27,222 bases of DNA from Haliea sp040222615 (GTDB lineage: Bacteria > Pseudomonadota > Gammaproteobacteria > Pseudomonadales > Halieaceae). The DNA is taken from the NCBI RefSeq assembly GCF_040222615.1, contig NZ_JAVKCQ010000123.1, positions 1 to 27,222 on the forward strand, read 5' to 3'. The first letter of the stretch is position 1; the number at the start of each line of letters is the position of its first letter. The notes beneath the pieces were generated by a model that was not told where the DNA came from, did no database searches, and was given only the letters and a program-made list of their open reading frames with translations. Positions 16,163 through 23,119 of the stretch are shown here, in pieces. Both the position numbers and the translations under genes were made by a program.

Positions 16163-16593
16163 CCGCAGTCGTGTCCAGGTCCCGCAGCAAGCGCCGTCCC
16201 ATGGCCGACATCAATGTCGTGCCCTATATTGACGTCATGCTGGTGTTACTTATCATTTTCATGGTGACCGCGCCGATGCTGATGCAGGGGGTCAAGGTCG
16301 ATCTGCCCACCGCCGATGCGGACCCGGTGGAAAACCAGGACAGTGAGCCGCTGATCATTTCGATTGACAGCAGCGGCCAGCTCTTCCTCAACCTCGGCGA
16401 GGATGAAAAGCAGGCCCTTGCCCTGGCCACCATTACCCAGCGCGTGGGTGCGGTGATGCGCCGCAGCCCCGAGAAGCCGGTGCTGATATGGGGCGACCGC
16501 GCCGTGCCCTACGGCGAGGTTGTCACCCTGATGTCCGCCCTGCAGGAAGCGGGCGCCCCCAGCGTCGGACTGGTGACCGAGCCACCCCAGTGA
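16159..16593 (+). CDS. tolR: TolR, inner-membrane/periplasmic subunit of Tol-Pal
   Basis: A 144-residue ExbD-family protein. A short basic cytoplasmic segment (SRSKRRPMADINVVPYIDVM) leads into one membrane span (about 26-46, MLVLLIIFMVTAPM). The Asp in VPYIDVMLVLL is the conserved proton-carrying residue. The periplasmic domain follows, containing LIISIDSSGQLFLN and a C-terminal amphipathic end. It forms the TolQ-TolR motor that energises TolA. Both ends overlap neighbours: ATGA with tolQ and GTGA with tolA. Confidence 0.96.
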   Translation: MTAVVSRSRSKRRPMADINVVPYIDVMLVLLIIFMVTAPMLMQGVKVDLPTADADPVENQDSEPLIISIDSSGQLFLNLGEDEKQALALATITQRVGAVMRRSPEKPVLIWGDRAVPYGEVVTLMSALQEAGAPSVGLVTEPPQ

Positions 16594-17402
16594 ACTTCTC
16601 CATTTATGCCAAGCCGGTGACGCCGCGTATTGTCCTGCGCCCGGCCATGGCGACCGTGCTGCTGCACGCACTGGTCATTTATTTGCTGACGGCCAACTGG
16701 TCCAGCTCCGAAGAGCGCATGCTGAAGCCCAAGCCGGCGCCCAAAGTGATCAATGCGACCCTGGTGGATGCCGGCCAGCTGGAGCCCAAACCGGAACCCA
16801 AGCCCGAGCCGAAACCTGAGCCCAAGCCCGAGCCGAAGCCGGTACCCAAACCGGAGCCGAAGCCGGTACCCAAGCCGGTACCCAAACCAGAGCCGAAGCC
16901 GGTCCCCAAACCAGAGCCGAAGCCGGAGCCCAAGCCGGCGCCCAAACCCGAACCGAAACCGGAGCCCAACCCGGCACCGAAGCCCGAGCCGAAGCCGGAA
17001 CCTCCCCGGCCGACCCAGCAGGAGCTGGCGGAGGCTGCACGGCAGGAGGCTGCCCGTAAAGCGGCCGCGGAGCAGGCCGCGCGCGCTGCCGCCGCCTCCG
17101 CGGAGCTGGCGGCCAGCTATGCTTCGCTGATCCAGCAGACGGTGCAGCGTCGCTGGAGCCGTCCGCCCAGCGCCCGCAACGGAATGGAGGTTCTGTTGTC
17201 CATACAATTGATCCCCACCGGCGAGGTGGTGAGCGTGGGCGTATTGCGCAGCAGCGGGGACACCGCGTTTGATCGCTCCGCGATTGCCGCGGTGGAGCGC
17301 GCAGGCAATTTCCCCGAGCTCAAGAACCTGCCGCCGCGCGAATTCGAGCAGAACTTCCGGCGCTTCCGCCTGTTATTCAGACCAGAGGATCTACGTTACT
17401 GA
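16590..17402 (+). CDS. tolA: TolA, with an extended XPKP-repeat stalk
   Basis: TolA spans the periplasm and links the TolQR motor to TolB and Pal. The start is GTG at 16590, overlapping the tolR stop. Of 270 residues, 16-34 form the membrane anchor. Residues 65-136 are 18 tandem tetrapeptides XPKP (X is Glu, Val or Ala; one is EPNP), and 142-176 are an Ala/Glu/Arg helical stretch. Residues 177-270 are the TolA C-terminal domain (SLIQQTVQRRWSRP, then GEVVSVGVLRSSGDTAFDRSA). E. coli TolA is about 420 residues with a long helical stalk. Here most of the stalk is a rigid Pro-Lys/Pro-Glu rod like the one in TonB. Position in tolQRAB and the C-terminal domain argue against this being a TonB gene. 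Confidence 0.9.
   Translation: MNFSIYAKPVTPRIVLRPAMATVLLHALVIYLLTANWSSSEERMLKPKPAPKVINATLVDAGQLEPKPEPKPEPKPEPKPEPKPVPKPEPKPVPKPVPKPEPKPVPKPEPKPEPKPAPKPEPKPEPNPAPKPEPKPEPPRPTQQELAEAARQEAARKAAAEQAARAAAASAELAASYASLIQQTVQRRWSRPPSARNGMEVLLSIQLIPTGEVVSVGVLRSSGDTAFDRSAIAAVERAGNFPELKNLPPREFEQNFRRFRLLFRPEDLRY
16782..16997 (+). repeat. 18 x 12-base tandem repeat encoding XPKP in tolA
   Basis: Eighteen 12-base units of the form (G/C)(A/T/C)(G/A)CC(C/G)AA(A/G)CC(G/C/A) run without a break. Third-base variation keeps most neighbours from being identical, but several near-identical 24-base blocks remain, so slippage that adds or removes whole XPKP units without breaking the frame is possible. Confidence 0.9.
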
Positions 17403-18703
17403 TGAAACACCTGACAGCAGTTTTACTGGCGGCCATGCTTGCCCTGGCAACGCTGAATGCCCGGGCGCAACTGGTTATCGAAATCACCCAGGGCATGGAC
17501 AACCCGACGGCCATCGCGGTGGTGCCCTTTGCCTGGCAGGGCTCGGGAGCCCAGCCGGAAGATGCGGCCAAGGTTATTGAGGCCGACCTGGCACGCAGCG
17601 GACAGTTTGAGCCGGTGAGCCGCGGCGACATGCTGGCGCGGCCCACCACCCAGCAGGAAGTGTTCTACCGGGACTGGCGCGCGATCAATTCCGAGTATGT
17701 CCTGATTGGCCGCGTGTCGGTAAGCAACCAGGTGCAGATGCGGATCGAATACGAGCTGTTCGATGTCAACCGCCAGGCGCGGGTGCTGCACGGCTACGAG
17801 GAAGGGCATGTCAACGAAGTCCGGATGTTGTCCCACCGGGTGGCCGACGAAGTCTATGAAACCCTGACCGGCATCCCGGGCGCTTTCGCCACCCGACTGC
17901 TGTATGTGTCCGCCACCCGTAATCCTGCCGGCAAGGACTACTATCGCCTGACCCTGGCGGACTCGGACGGGGCTCGCCCGATTGTCCTGCTGGAGTCCCG
18001 CGAGCCGATCATGGCGCCGACCTGGTCCCCGGATGGCAAGCACATTGCGTACGTGTCCTTCGAGACCAGCCGCCCGGCGATCTATCGCCAGGAGCTGGCT
18101 TCCGGCGCGCGCGAGCAGCTGACCAATTTCCGCGGCCTCAACGGTGCGCCGGCCTGGTCCCCGGATGGCAATTCCATGGCGATGGTCCTGTCCAAGGACG
18201 GTAATCCCGATATCTACGTAATGGATTTGCGCAGCAAGCAGCTGACCCAGATCACCCGCCACTACGCCATTGATACCGAGCCGACCTGGATGCCGGACGG
18301 CCGCTCCCTGCTGTTCACCTCGGATCGTGGAGGGCGCCCGCAGATCTACCGCTATGACCTGCGCACTGGTGCCACCGACCGGGTGACCTTCGAGGGGACC
18401 TACAACGCCAGGGCACGCATGGCCCAGGACGGGCGCAATATGGTGATGGTGCACCAGTCCGGGGGACGGTTCCATATCGCACTGCACGACATGGTGACCA
18501 ACCGCCTGCAGGTGCTCACCAGTACAGAGCTTGACGAAAGTCCCAGTATCGCACCCAATGGCTCTATGGTATTGTATGGCACCAAATCCGGGGACCGGGG
18601 GATTCTTGCCGCCGTTTCCGTGGATGGCGGAGTGAAATTCCGTTTACCGGCGCGCGAAGGCGATGTCCGTGAACCGGCATGGTCACCTTATCTGAGTCGT
18701 TAA
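17402..18703 (+). CDS. tolB: TolB, periplasmic beta-propeller of Tol-Pal
   Basis: A 433-residue periplasmic protein that binds Pal, OmpA/Lpp and the TolA C-terminal domain. The signal peptide ends near residue 22 (LATLNARA, then QLVIEITQG, the mobile N-terminal segment that binds TolA). An alpha/beta domain with AIAVVPFAWQ follows to about residue 165. The six-bladed propeller then shows the repeated WSPDG motif (PTWSPDGKHIAYVS, PAWSPDGNSMAMVL, PTWMPDGRSLLFTS). The ATG overlaps the tolA stop (TGATG). Pal starts 54 bases after its stop. Confidence 0.97.
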   Translation: MKHLTAVLLAAMLALATLNARAQLVIEITQGMDNPTAIAVVPFAWQGSGAQPEDAAKVIEADLARSGQFEPVSRGDMLARPTTQQEVFYRDWRAINSEYVLIGRVSVSNQVQMRIEYELFDVNRQARVLHGYEEGHVNEVRMLSHRVADEVYETLTGIPGAFATRLLYVSATRNPAGKDYYRLTLADSDGARPIVLLESREPIMAPTWSPDGKHIAYVSFETSRPAIYRQELASGAREQLTNFRGLNGAPAWSPDGNSMAMVLSKDGNPDIYVMDLRSKQLTQITRHYAIDTEPTWMPDGRSLLFTSDRGGRPQIYRYDLRTGATDRVTFEGTYNARARMAQDGRNMVMVHQSGGRFHIALHDMVTNRLQVLTSTELDESPSIAPNGSMVLYGTKSGDRGILAAVSVDGGVKFRLPAREGDVREPAWSPYLSR

Positions 18704-18757
18704 CCACGGCTGTTGTAACCAATGTCATCAATCACCATTCGCAAGGATAGAAACGCA

Positions 18758-19282
18758 ATGAAACAACTGACTGTTGCTGGCAAGGCACTGACCCTGCTCT
18801 TCGTCGCCGCTTTCCTGGTAGCCTGTTCCAGCAAGGATACGAAAGACGACGACGCCGCTGCCGCCGCTGCCGCTGCTGAAGCAGCTGCCCGCTCTGCCGC
18901 GGAACGTGCCGCTGCCGCCGATGCCGCTGGTTCCCAGCAGCGCCTGCAGGACGCCGTCGCCGCCGTAGGTAACGTGTTTTACTTCGACTACGACAGCTCC
19001 AACCTGACGCCCCAGGCCCAGGCTGCGCTGGATGCCCATATTGCCCTGCTCCGCACCAATGAGCGCAGTGTGCGTCTCGAAGGTCACACAGACGAGCGCG
19101 GTACCCGTGAATACAACATGGCCCTGGGTGAGCGCCGCGCGAACACCGTGCGGGACTACATGGTCGTGAACGGGATCTCCAGCTACCGTATTGAAACGGT
19201 CAGCTACGGCGAAGAACAGCCCATCGCATACGGTTCTGGCGAGGCCAACTGGTCCCAGAACCGTCGCGTTGAGCTCAAGTAG
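18758..19282 (+). CDS. pal: Pal, peptidoglycan-associated outer-membrane lipoprotein
   Basis: A 174-residue lipoprotein anchoring the outer membrane to peptidoglycan. The lipobox LVAC gives lipidated Cys23, and Ser at +2 fits outer-membrane sorting. A low-complexity linker of about 30 residues, mostly Ala with Glu, Arg and Asp, follows. The OmpA-like domain starts at GNVFYFDYDSSNL and contains EGHTDERGTREYN (diaminopimelate-binding region) and NRRVELK at the end. I chose the ATG at 18758 (AAGGA 10 bases upstream) because the earlier in-frame ATG would put a charged segment before the signal peptide. Confidence 0.96.
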   Translation: MKQLTVAGKALTLLFVAAFLVACSSKDTKDDDAAAAAAAAEAAARSAAERAAAADAAGSQQRLQDAVAAVGNVFYFDYDSSNLTPQAQAALDAHIALLRTNERSVRLEGHTDERGTREYNMALGERRANTVRDYMVVNGISSYRIETVSYGEEQPIAYGSGEANWSQNRRVELK

Positions 19283-19295
19283 GGCGCGGTAGCGC

Positions 19296-20234
19296 ATGCG
19301 TTATCTCAGCAAAGCGCTGTTGGCAAACGGGCTGGCCCTGGCGGTTGGCCCGTTCTGCTTTCTGCCCACAGTAAATGCCCAGGACTATATTGACGTTGAA
19401 GCGGAGCGCGCCGCGGCAGCGGCCAACCCGTCGTCCTCGTCCTCTTCCGCCGTGCAGCCTGCCCAGGCGTATCCTGTCACCAGCTATGGCATCGGCTCTG
19501 CTCCGGCGGCCCCGGTGCTGGAAGCCGAGAGCCCTGCTACCCCGGTGGCCGGGGGCAGCAATGCCGGGCAGTTGTTGCTGAAAGTGCAGCAGCTGCAGCA
19601 GGAAGTGATGCGCCTCAATGGCATGGTCGAGGAGCAGGCTCACGAGCTGCGCACCCTCAAGGCCCAGAGCCTGGAGCGCTATATCGATCTCGACCGTCGC
19701 CTGGGTATGCTGGCGGGTGGCACCGGCGACCCACTTCCAGGCGCAGAGGCCCCGCTGCCAGCGGCTTCGGCTCCCGTTGCGGAAGCCGCCGTGGAGCAAC
19801 CCTTGGCCGCCGCAGCCGCACCAGCTGCGACGGGAGCCGCGGAGCAGCCGGGTGAAGGCCCGGCCTACCAGGCCGCCTATGCCCTGGTGCGGAGCCAGCA
19901 GTTCAACAAGGCGGTTACGGCTTTCCAGCAGTTCCTGCAGGATTACCCCTCCGGGCGGTTTGCCCCCAATGCCCACTACTGGCTGGGTGAACTGCACCTG
20001 GTAACGTCACCGCCGGACACGGAGGCTGCGCGGCAGTCATTCATGCTCTTGCTGGATCTGTATCCCAAGGATTCCAAAGTTCCTGATGCCCTGTTCAAGC
20101 TGGGCCGTATCCACTACACCAAGGGCAACCGCGAGCGCGCCCGGGAGTTTCTGGATCGGGTAATCAGTGAGTTTGGTGCTACCAACAGTGCGGCGGTCAA
20201 GCTGGCGCAGGATTTCATCAGCGAGAACTACTGA
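19296..20234 (+). CDS. cpoB: CpoB (YbgF), periplasmic coordinator of Tol-Pal and septal peptidoglycan synthesis
   Basis: A 312-residue periplasmic protein, last gene of the Tol-Pal cluster. The signal peptide ends near residue 28 (LPTVNA, then QDYIDVEA). The N-terminal trimerising coiled coil is seen as LLLKVQQLQQEVMRLNGMVEEQAHELRTLK. A low-complexity Ala/Pro/Glu linker precedes three tetratricopeptide repeats: AYALVRSQQFNKAVTAFQQF, then HYWLGELHLVTSPPDTEAAR, then ALFKLGRIHYTKGNRERARE. In E. coli CpoB binds TolA and PBP1B; the role here follows from synteny and domains. Two low-complexity insertions (Ser/Ala at about 47-60 and Ala/Pro at about 146-190) make it longer than E. coli YbgF (about 260). 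Confidence 0.93.
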   Translation: MRYLSKALLANGLALAVGPFCFLPTVNAQDYIDVEAERAAAAANPSSSSSSAVQPAQAYPVTSYGIGSAPAAPVLEAESPATPVAGGSNAGQLLLKVQQLQQEVMRLNGMVEEQAHELRTLKAQSLERYIDLDRRLGMLAGGTGDPLPGAEAPLPAASAPVAEAAVEQPLAAAAAPAATGAAEQPGEGPAYQAAYALVRSQQFNKAVTAFQQFLQDYPSGRFAPNAHYWLGELHLVTSPPDTEAARQSFMLLLDLYPKDSKVPDALFKLGRIHYTKGNRERAREFLDRVISEFGATNSAAVKLAQDFISENY

Positions 20235-20253
20235 CCGCAGGTCAGGCCAGGCT

Positions 20254-20949
20254 ATGGCGAGTACCCAACTCCGCTCCCCCCCGGCGGCCTCCGCCGACGC
20301 GGGGGACGTCTCACTGCGCATCACTGAGGTCTTCTACTCCCTGCAGGGTGAGGCGCGCACCGTGGGCCTGCCTACCGTATTCGTGCGCCTTACCGGCTGC
20401 CCCCTGCGCTGCGTCTACTGCGATACTGCCTACGCTTTTAGCGGCGGTGAACAGTGGAGCCTCGGGCAGGTGCTGGCAGAAGTGGCAGGACACCGACCAC
20501 GCTATATCACGGTCACCGGTGGTGAGCCCCTGGCGCAGCCGGGCTGCCTGCCCCTGCTGGTAGCGCTCTGTGACGCTGGCTACGAAGTGTCGCTGGAGAC
20601 CTCCGGGGCGTTGCCGGTCGCTGCTGTAGACCCGAGAGTGGTCAAGGTGCTGGACCTGAAGACGCCGGCTTCCGCGGAGGTCCACCGCAACGATTACACC
20701 AATATCGCCCACCTGACGCCCCGCGACCAGGTCAAGTTTGTGATCTGTGACCGCGCCGACTACGAGTGGGCGCGCTTCAAGCTCGATGAATACCGGCTGG
20801 CGGCGCGGGTGTCGGATGTGTTGTTCTCGCCCAGTCATGGCCAGCTTCACGGTCGCGAGCTCGCGGAGTGGATCCTGGCAGACAATCTGCCGGTGCGGCT
20901 GCAATTGCAGTTGCACAAGCTGCTGTGGAACGATGAGCCCGGGCACTGA
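20254..20949 (+). CDS. queE: 7-carboxy-7-deazaguanine synthase (radical SAM)
   Basis: QueE makes 7-carboxy-7-deazaguanine from 6-carboxytetrahydropterin in the queuosine (preQ0) pathway. In the 231-residue protein the radical-SAM cluster motif is CPLRCVYC (Cys49, Cys53, Cys56; Cx3Cx2C). EVFYSLQGEARTVGLPTVFV is the QueE substrate-site segment and TVTGGEPLAQ the SAM-binding GGE motif. The frame is open upstream, but the ATG at 20254 is the only start that avoids running into cpoB. The ribosome binding site is weak. It overlaps queC by 17 bases; QueD and FolE are not in the window. Confidence 0.95.
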   Translation: MASTQLRSPPAASADAGDVSLRITEVFYSLQGEARTVGLPTVFVRLTGCPLRCVYCDTAYAFSGGEQWSLGQVLAEVAGHRPRYITVTGGEPLAQPGCLPLLVALCDAGYEVSLETSGALPVAAVDPRVVKVLDLKTPASAEVHRNDYTNIAHLTPRDQVKFVICDRADYEWARFKLDEYRLAARVSDVLFSPSHGQLHGRELAEWILADNLPVRLQLQLHKLLWNDEPGH

Positions 20950-21634
20950 GCGGGCAGGGGTGGGCAGGCGCGCTGTCATCCTGGTCTCCGGCGGGCTTGA
21001 CTCCACCACCGTGCTGGCCATGGCACGGGCGCAGGGTTACCAGTGCTTTACCCTGAGCTTCGACTACGGCCAGCGCCACCGGGCGGAACTGGTCGCGGCG
21101 GAGCGGGCTTCCGCAGCTCTGGGCGATGTCGAGCACAAGGTGGTGACGCTCAACCTGGACAGCATCGGCGGCTCCGCCCTGACCGACATGGCCATCGCCG
21201 TGCCGGAAGAGGAAACCCCCGGTATCCCTGTCACCTATGTCCCCGCCCGCAATACCGTATTCCTCTCGATAGCGCTGGGCTGGGCCGAGGTGCTGGGCGC
21301 CAGTGACATATTCATCGGCGTCAATGCGGTGGACTACTCCGGTTACCCCGATTGCCGCCCTGAATACATAGCCGCCTTCGAGAACATGGCTAACCTGGCG
21401 ACCCGCGCCGGTGTCGAAGGGCAGAAACTGACGATCCACACCCCGCTGATGCAGCTCTCGAAGGGCGATATCATTCGCGCGGGCACCGCCCTTGGGGTCG
21501 ACTACGCCCTTACCGTGTCCTGCTACCAGGCCACGGAGCAGGGCCTGGCCTGCGGCAAATGTGACTCCTGTCGCCTGCGGCGCGAAGGGTTCCAGCAGGC
21601 CGGTGTCACCGATCCCACCCGTTACCGGTCATAG
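20933..21634 (+). CDS. queC: 7-cyano-7-deazaguanine synthase
   Basis: QueC converts 7-carboxy-7-deazaguanine to preQ0 with ATP and ammonia. The 233-residue protein has the PP-loop VSGGLDSTT (18-26), FDYGQRH, VPARNTVFLSIALGWAE and GVNAVDYSGYPDCRPEY typical of QueC. A zinc site is formed by Cys197, Cys207, Cys210 and Cys213 (CGKCDSC). The chosen ATG at 20933 lies inside the queE end, giving a 17-base overlap and likely translational coupling. A GTG at 20957 is possible but would bring the start close to the PP-loop. Its product step follows directly from QueE. Confidence 0.95.
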   Translation: MSPGTERAGVGRRAVILVSGGLDSTTVLAMARAQGYQCFTLSFDYGQRHRAELVAAERASAALGDVEHKVVTLNLDSIGGSALTDMAIAVPEEETPGIPVTYVPARNTVFLSIALGWAEVLGASDIFIGVNAVDYSGYPDCRPEYIAAFENMANLATRAGVEGQKLTIHTPLMQLSKGDIIRAGTALGVDYALTVSCYQATEQGLACGKCDSCRLRREGFQQAGVTDPTRYRS

Positions 21635-21668
21635 CGGGACAATGGGCGGCGATGACGTAAAAAACCGC

Positions 21669-21696
21669 TTGAGTTTTACTTCCAAATCCGTAGTAT
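21669..21696 (+). promoter_or_regulatory. Candidate tRNA-Lys promoter
   Basis: TTGAGT (21669-21674) and TAGTAT (21691-21696) are 16 bases apart. The start region that follows is G/C-rich (CGCACCTCGCTCGG), as in stringently controlled stable-RNA promoters. The mature tRNA begins 15 bases after the -10 box. Confidence 0.45.
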
Positions 21697-21710
21697 ACGC
21701 ACCTCGCTCG

Positions 21711-21786
21711 GGGCCGTTAGCTCAGTTGGTAGAGCAGTTGGCTTTTAACCAATTGGTCGCTGGTTCGAATCCAGCACGGCCCACCA
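21711..21786 (+). tRNA. tRNA-Lys (anticodon UUU)
   Basis: A 76-base cloverleaf with CCA encoded. Acceptor strands GGGCCGT and ACGGCCC pair over 7 bases, followed by A73 and CCA (21784-21786). The D-arm has GCTCAGTTGGTAGAGC and the T-loop is GTTCGAATC. The anticodon loop is CTTTTAA with anticodon TTT at 21744-21746. The recombinase genes that begin 24 bases downstream suggest its 3' half is the attachment site of an integrated element; the gene is left intact. Confidence 0.97.
21752..21786. other. Probable attachment-site core in the 3' half of tRNA-Lys
   Basis: Integrases of tRNA-borne islands usually recombine at the T-arm and 3' end, and the int gene lies next to the site, as here. I looked by eye for a second copy of the T-loop/acceptor sequence up to the right edge and found none, so the other junction is probably outside the window. 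The exact core cannot be set from one end. Confidence 0.4.
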
Positions 21787-21809
21787 ATTTCCCCTTCACT
21801 ATCAACTAC

Positions 21810-22904
21810 CTACCGGGCACCGGCGCCCTGGGTCCGGTGCCGCAGCACCACCAGTGCCGGAGTTTTGCCGGACTTTCCTGAACACACCCGATTTGCCGCC
21901 TCAATGAGCTCCTCCAGCTCCGGCGCGGAGTAGTGCGTGGTGATGTCGCCGTTCCTGTGGCCCAGCAGTATTTTCCGGGTTTCCAGGGGCACACCGGCCG
22001 CTCGCAGGCGGCGACCGAAGGTATGTTTCAGGTCGTGCACCCGGATCGGCAGGCCCAGCTTGCGCCGCACCGTTTTCCAGCCATTGTTGTTGATGCTGCG
22101 TACCGGACGGCCGTAGTAGGTGAAGACGCGCTGCGGGTGTTGCCCGCGCACGCTGTCGATCACTGACTTTGCCACCCGGTTCAGTACCACCAACCGATCC
22201 TCCCGGTTCTTGACCTTTGCTCCCGGAATAAGGAATACCGAGGTGCCCAGTTCCGGCACGTCGATCTCCCAATCCCACTGCAAGCTGCAGACCTCGCCAT
22301 CCCGGCAGCCGGTGTTCACCTTGAACAGACACATCCGGCTCAGGTGATCCGGCAGCGCCTTGAACAAACGGTGTTGCTCCTCCCAGCTGAGCGGGTAGGG
22401 GCGCCTGGCATCGTGTAGCGGCAGCAACTGTATCAGCGGTGCCGACTCCAGCCAGGTCAAACCGTGTTCATCCCGCCACAGCCGGGCACTGAGGTTGAGT
22501 ACCCGGCGTACCGTGGCCAGGGCGCCATTGACGGTCTTGTTCTTCTTGCCCTCCTTCTTCCTTTTATCTATGTAGGCCTGCAGTGTGCCCATATGGACCT
22601 GATGCAGCGGCAGTTCGCCGATGTAAGGGTCCAGCTCTTTCAGATGGAAGGCGTAGGTTCGGAGGGTAGCCAGATGGGTGTTCTCCTCGAGAAAGCGCGT
22701 GGCTGCCTCGCGAAAAATGCGCACCGGCCGTATGCCGAATACTGACGCCTGCCTGATCTCCTCAACCCGGCGGGCCAGTATCAGCTCCGCCGTTTTGAGT
22801 TCGCTCGTTCCAGTGCTTTGGTGAATGCGATGGCCGAGGACCTGCTTGTCGATATGCCAGATCCCACCCCGCTTCCGCAGCCCGGAGTTTCGATTGCGTC
22901 CCAT
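21810..22904 (-). CDS. Tyrosine recombinase / phage-type integrase (tRNA-Lys proximal)
   Basis: A 364-residue site-specific recombinase. It has a short arm-type N-terminal segment (1-50), an SAM-like core-binding domain (about 62-165) and a catalytic domain (170-335). The catalytic set is Arg201 (NTGCRDGEVCSLQW), Lys230 or Lys232, His290 (VHDLKHTFGRRL), His316 (LLGHRNGD) and Tyr325 (ITTHYSAPEL). The second catalytic Arg of the usual HxxR is Lys293 here. The start ATG at 22904 has AGGAG 8-9 bases upstream. It overlaps the preceding HTH gene by 124 bases and reads toward the tRNA, its stop 24 bases from the tRNA 3' end. It is the likely integrase of the tRNA-Lys insertion. Confidence 0.92.
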   Translation of the reverse strand: MGRNRNSGLRKRGGIWHIDKQVLGHRIHQSTGTSELKTAELILARRVEEIRQASVFGIRPVRIFREAATRFLEENTHLATLRTYAFHLKELDPYIGELPLHQVHMGTLQAYIDKRKKEGKKNKTVNGALATVRRVLNLSARLWRDEHGLTWLESAPLIQLLPLHDARRPYPLSWEEQHRLFKALPDHLSRMCLFKVNTGCRDGEVCSLQWDWEIDVPELGTSVFLIPGAKVKNREDRLVVLNRVAKSVIDSVRGQHPQRVFTYYGRPVRSINNNGWKTVRRKLGLPIRVHDLKHTFGRRLRAAGVPLETRKILLGHRNGDITTHYSAPELEELIEAANRVCSGKSGKTPALVVLRHRTQGAGAR

Positions 22905-23116
22905 AGTTCATCTCCTCGATGTCGTGCGGGACGCCCGTTGCACCGTTTATATTGGTCCACCCAGGCGTCTATTTCAAGGCGGTCGAAGGCGACACCCTGG
23001 CTGCCGATGCGAAGTTCCGTCAGGGCAGGGCGTACCTCACGGTTAAAGCGATTGCGGTCCATACCCAGGTAGTCGGGGGCGTCGCGGAGTCGGATCAGGC
23101 GGGGCTGGATCTGCAT
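22781..23116 (-). CDS. AlpA/excisionase-like small HTH protein
   Basis: A 111-residue basic protein. Residues 6-60 resemble the winged-helix fold of excisionase/AlpA proteins (RLIRLRDAPDYLGMDRNRFN, then a strand segment GSQGVAFDRLEIDAWVDQY). The C-terminal part (GSGISTSRSS, FTKALERA) is like that of genes commonly found beside integrases of this kind, as I recall. The ATG at 23116 has GGGGAG 7 bases upstream. The gene follows the second recombinase by 3 bases and overlaps the tRNA-proximal integrase by 124 bases, so all three are one transcription unit. Role as recombination directionality factor is inference. Confidence 0.72.
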   Translation of the reverse strand: MQIQPRLIRLRDAPDYLGMDRNRFNREVRPALTELRIGSQGVAFDRLEIDAWVDQYKRCNGRPARHRGDELWDAIETPGCGSGVGSGISTSRSSAIAFTKALERANSKRRS

Positions 23117-23119
23117 CGT

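Noticed and set aside
16679..16969. Gly/Ser/Phe-rich minus-strand frame resembling a repeat protein
   Set aside because: It is the antisense reading of the XPKP-coding repeat in tolA.
16782..16997. CRISPR-like or minisatellite periodicity
   Set aside because: The 12-base period has no spacers and stays in frame as coding sequence for tolA.
20235..20253. preQ1 riboswitch before queE
   Set aside because: Only 19 bases separate cpoB and queE, too short for one, and no preQ1 aptamer pattern is present.
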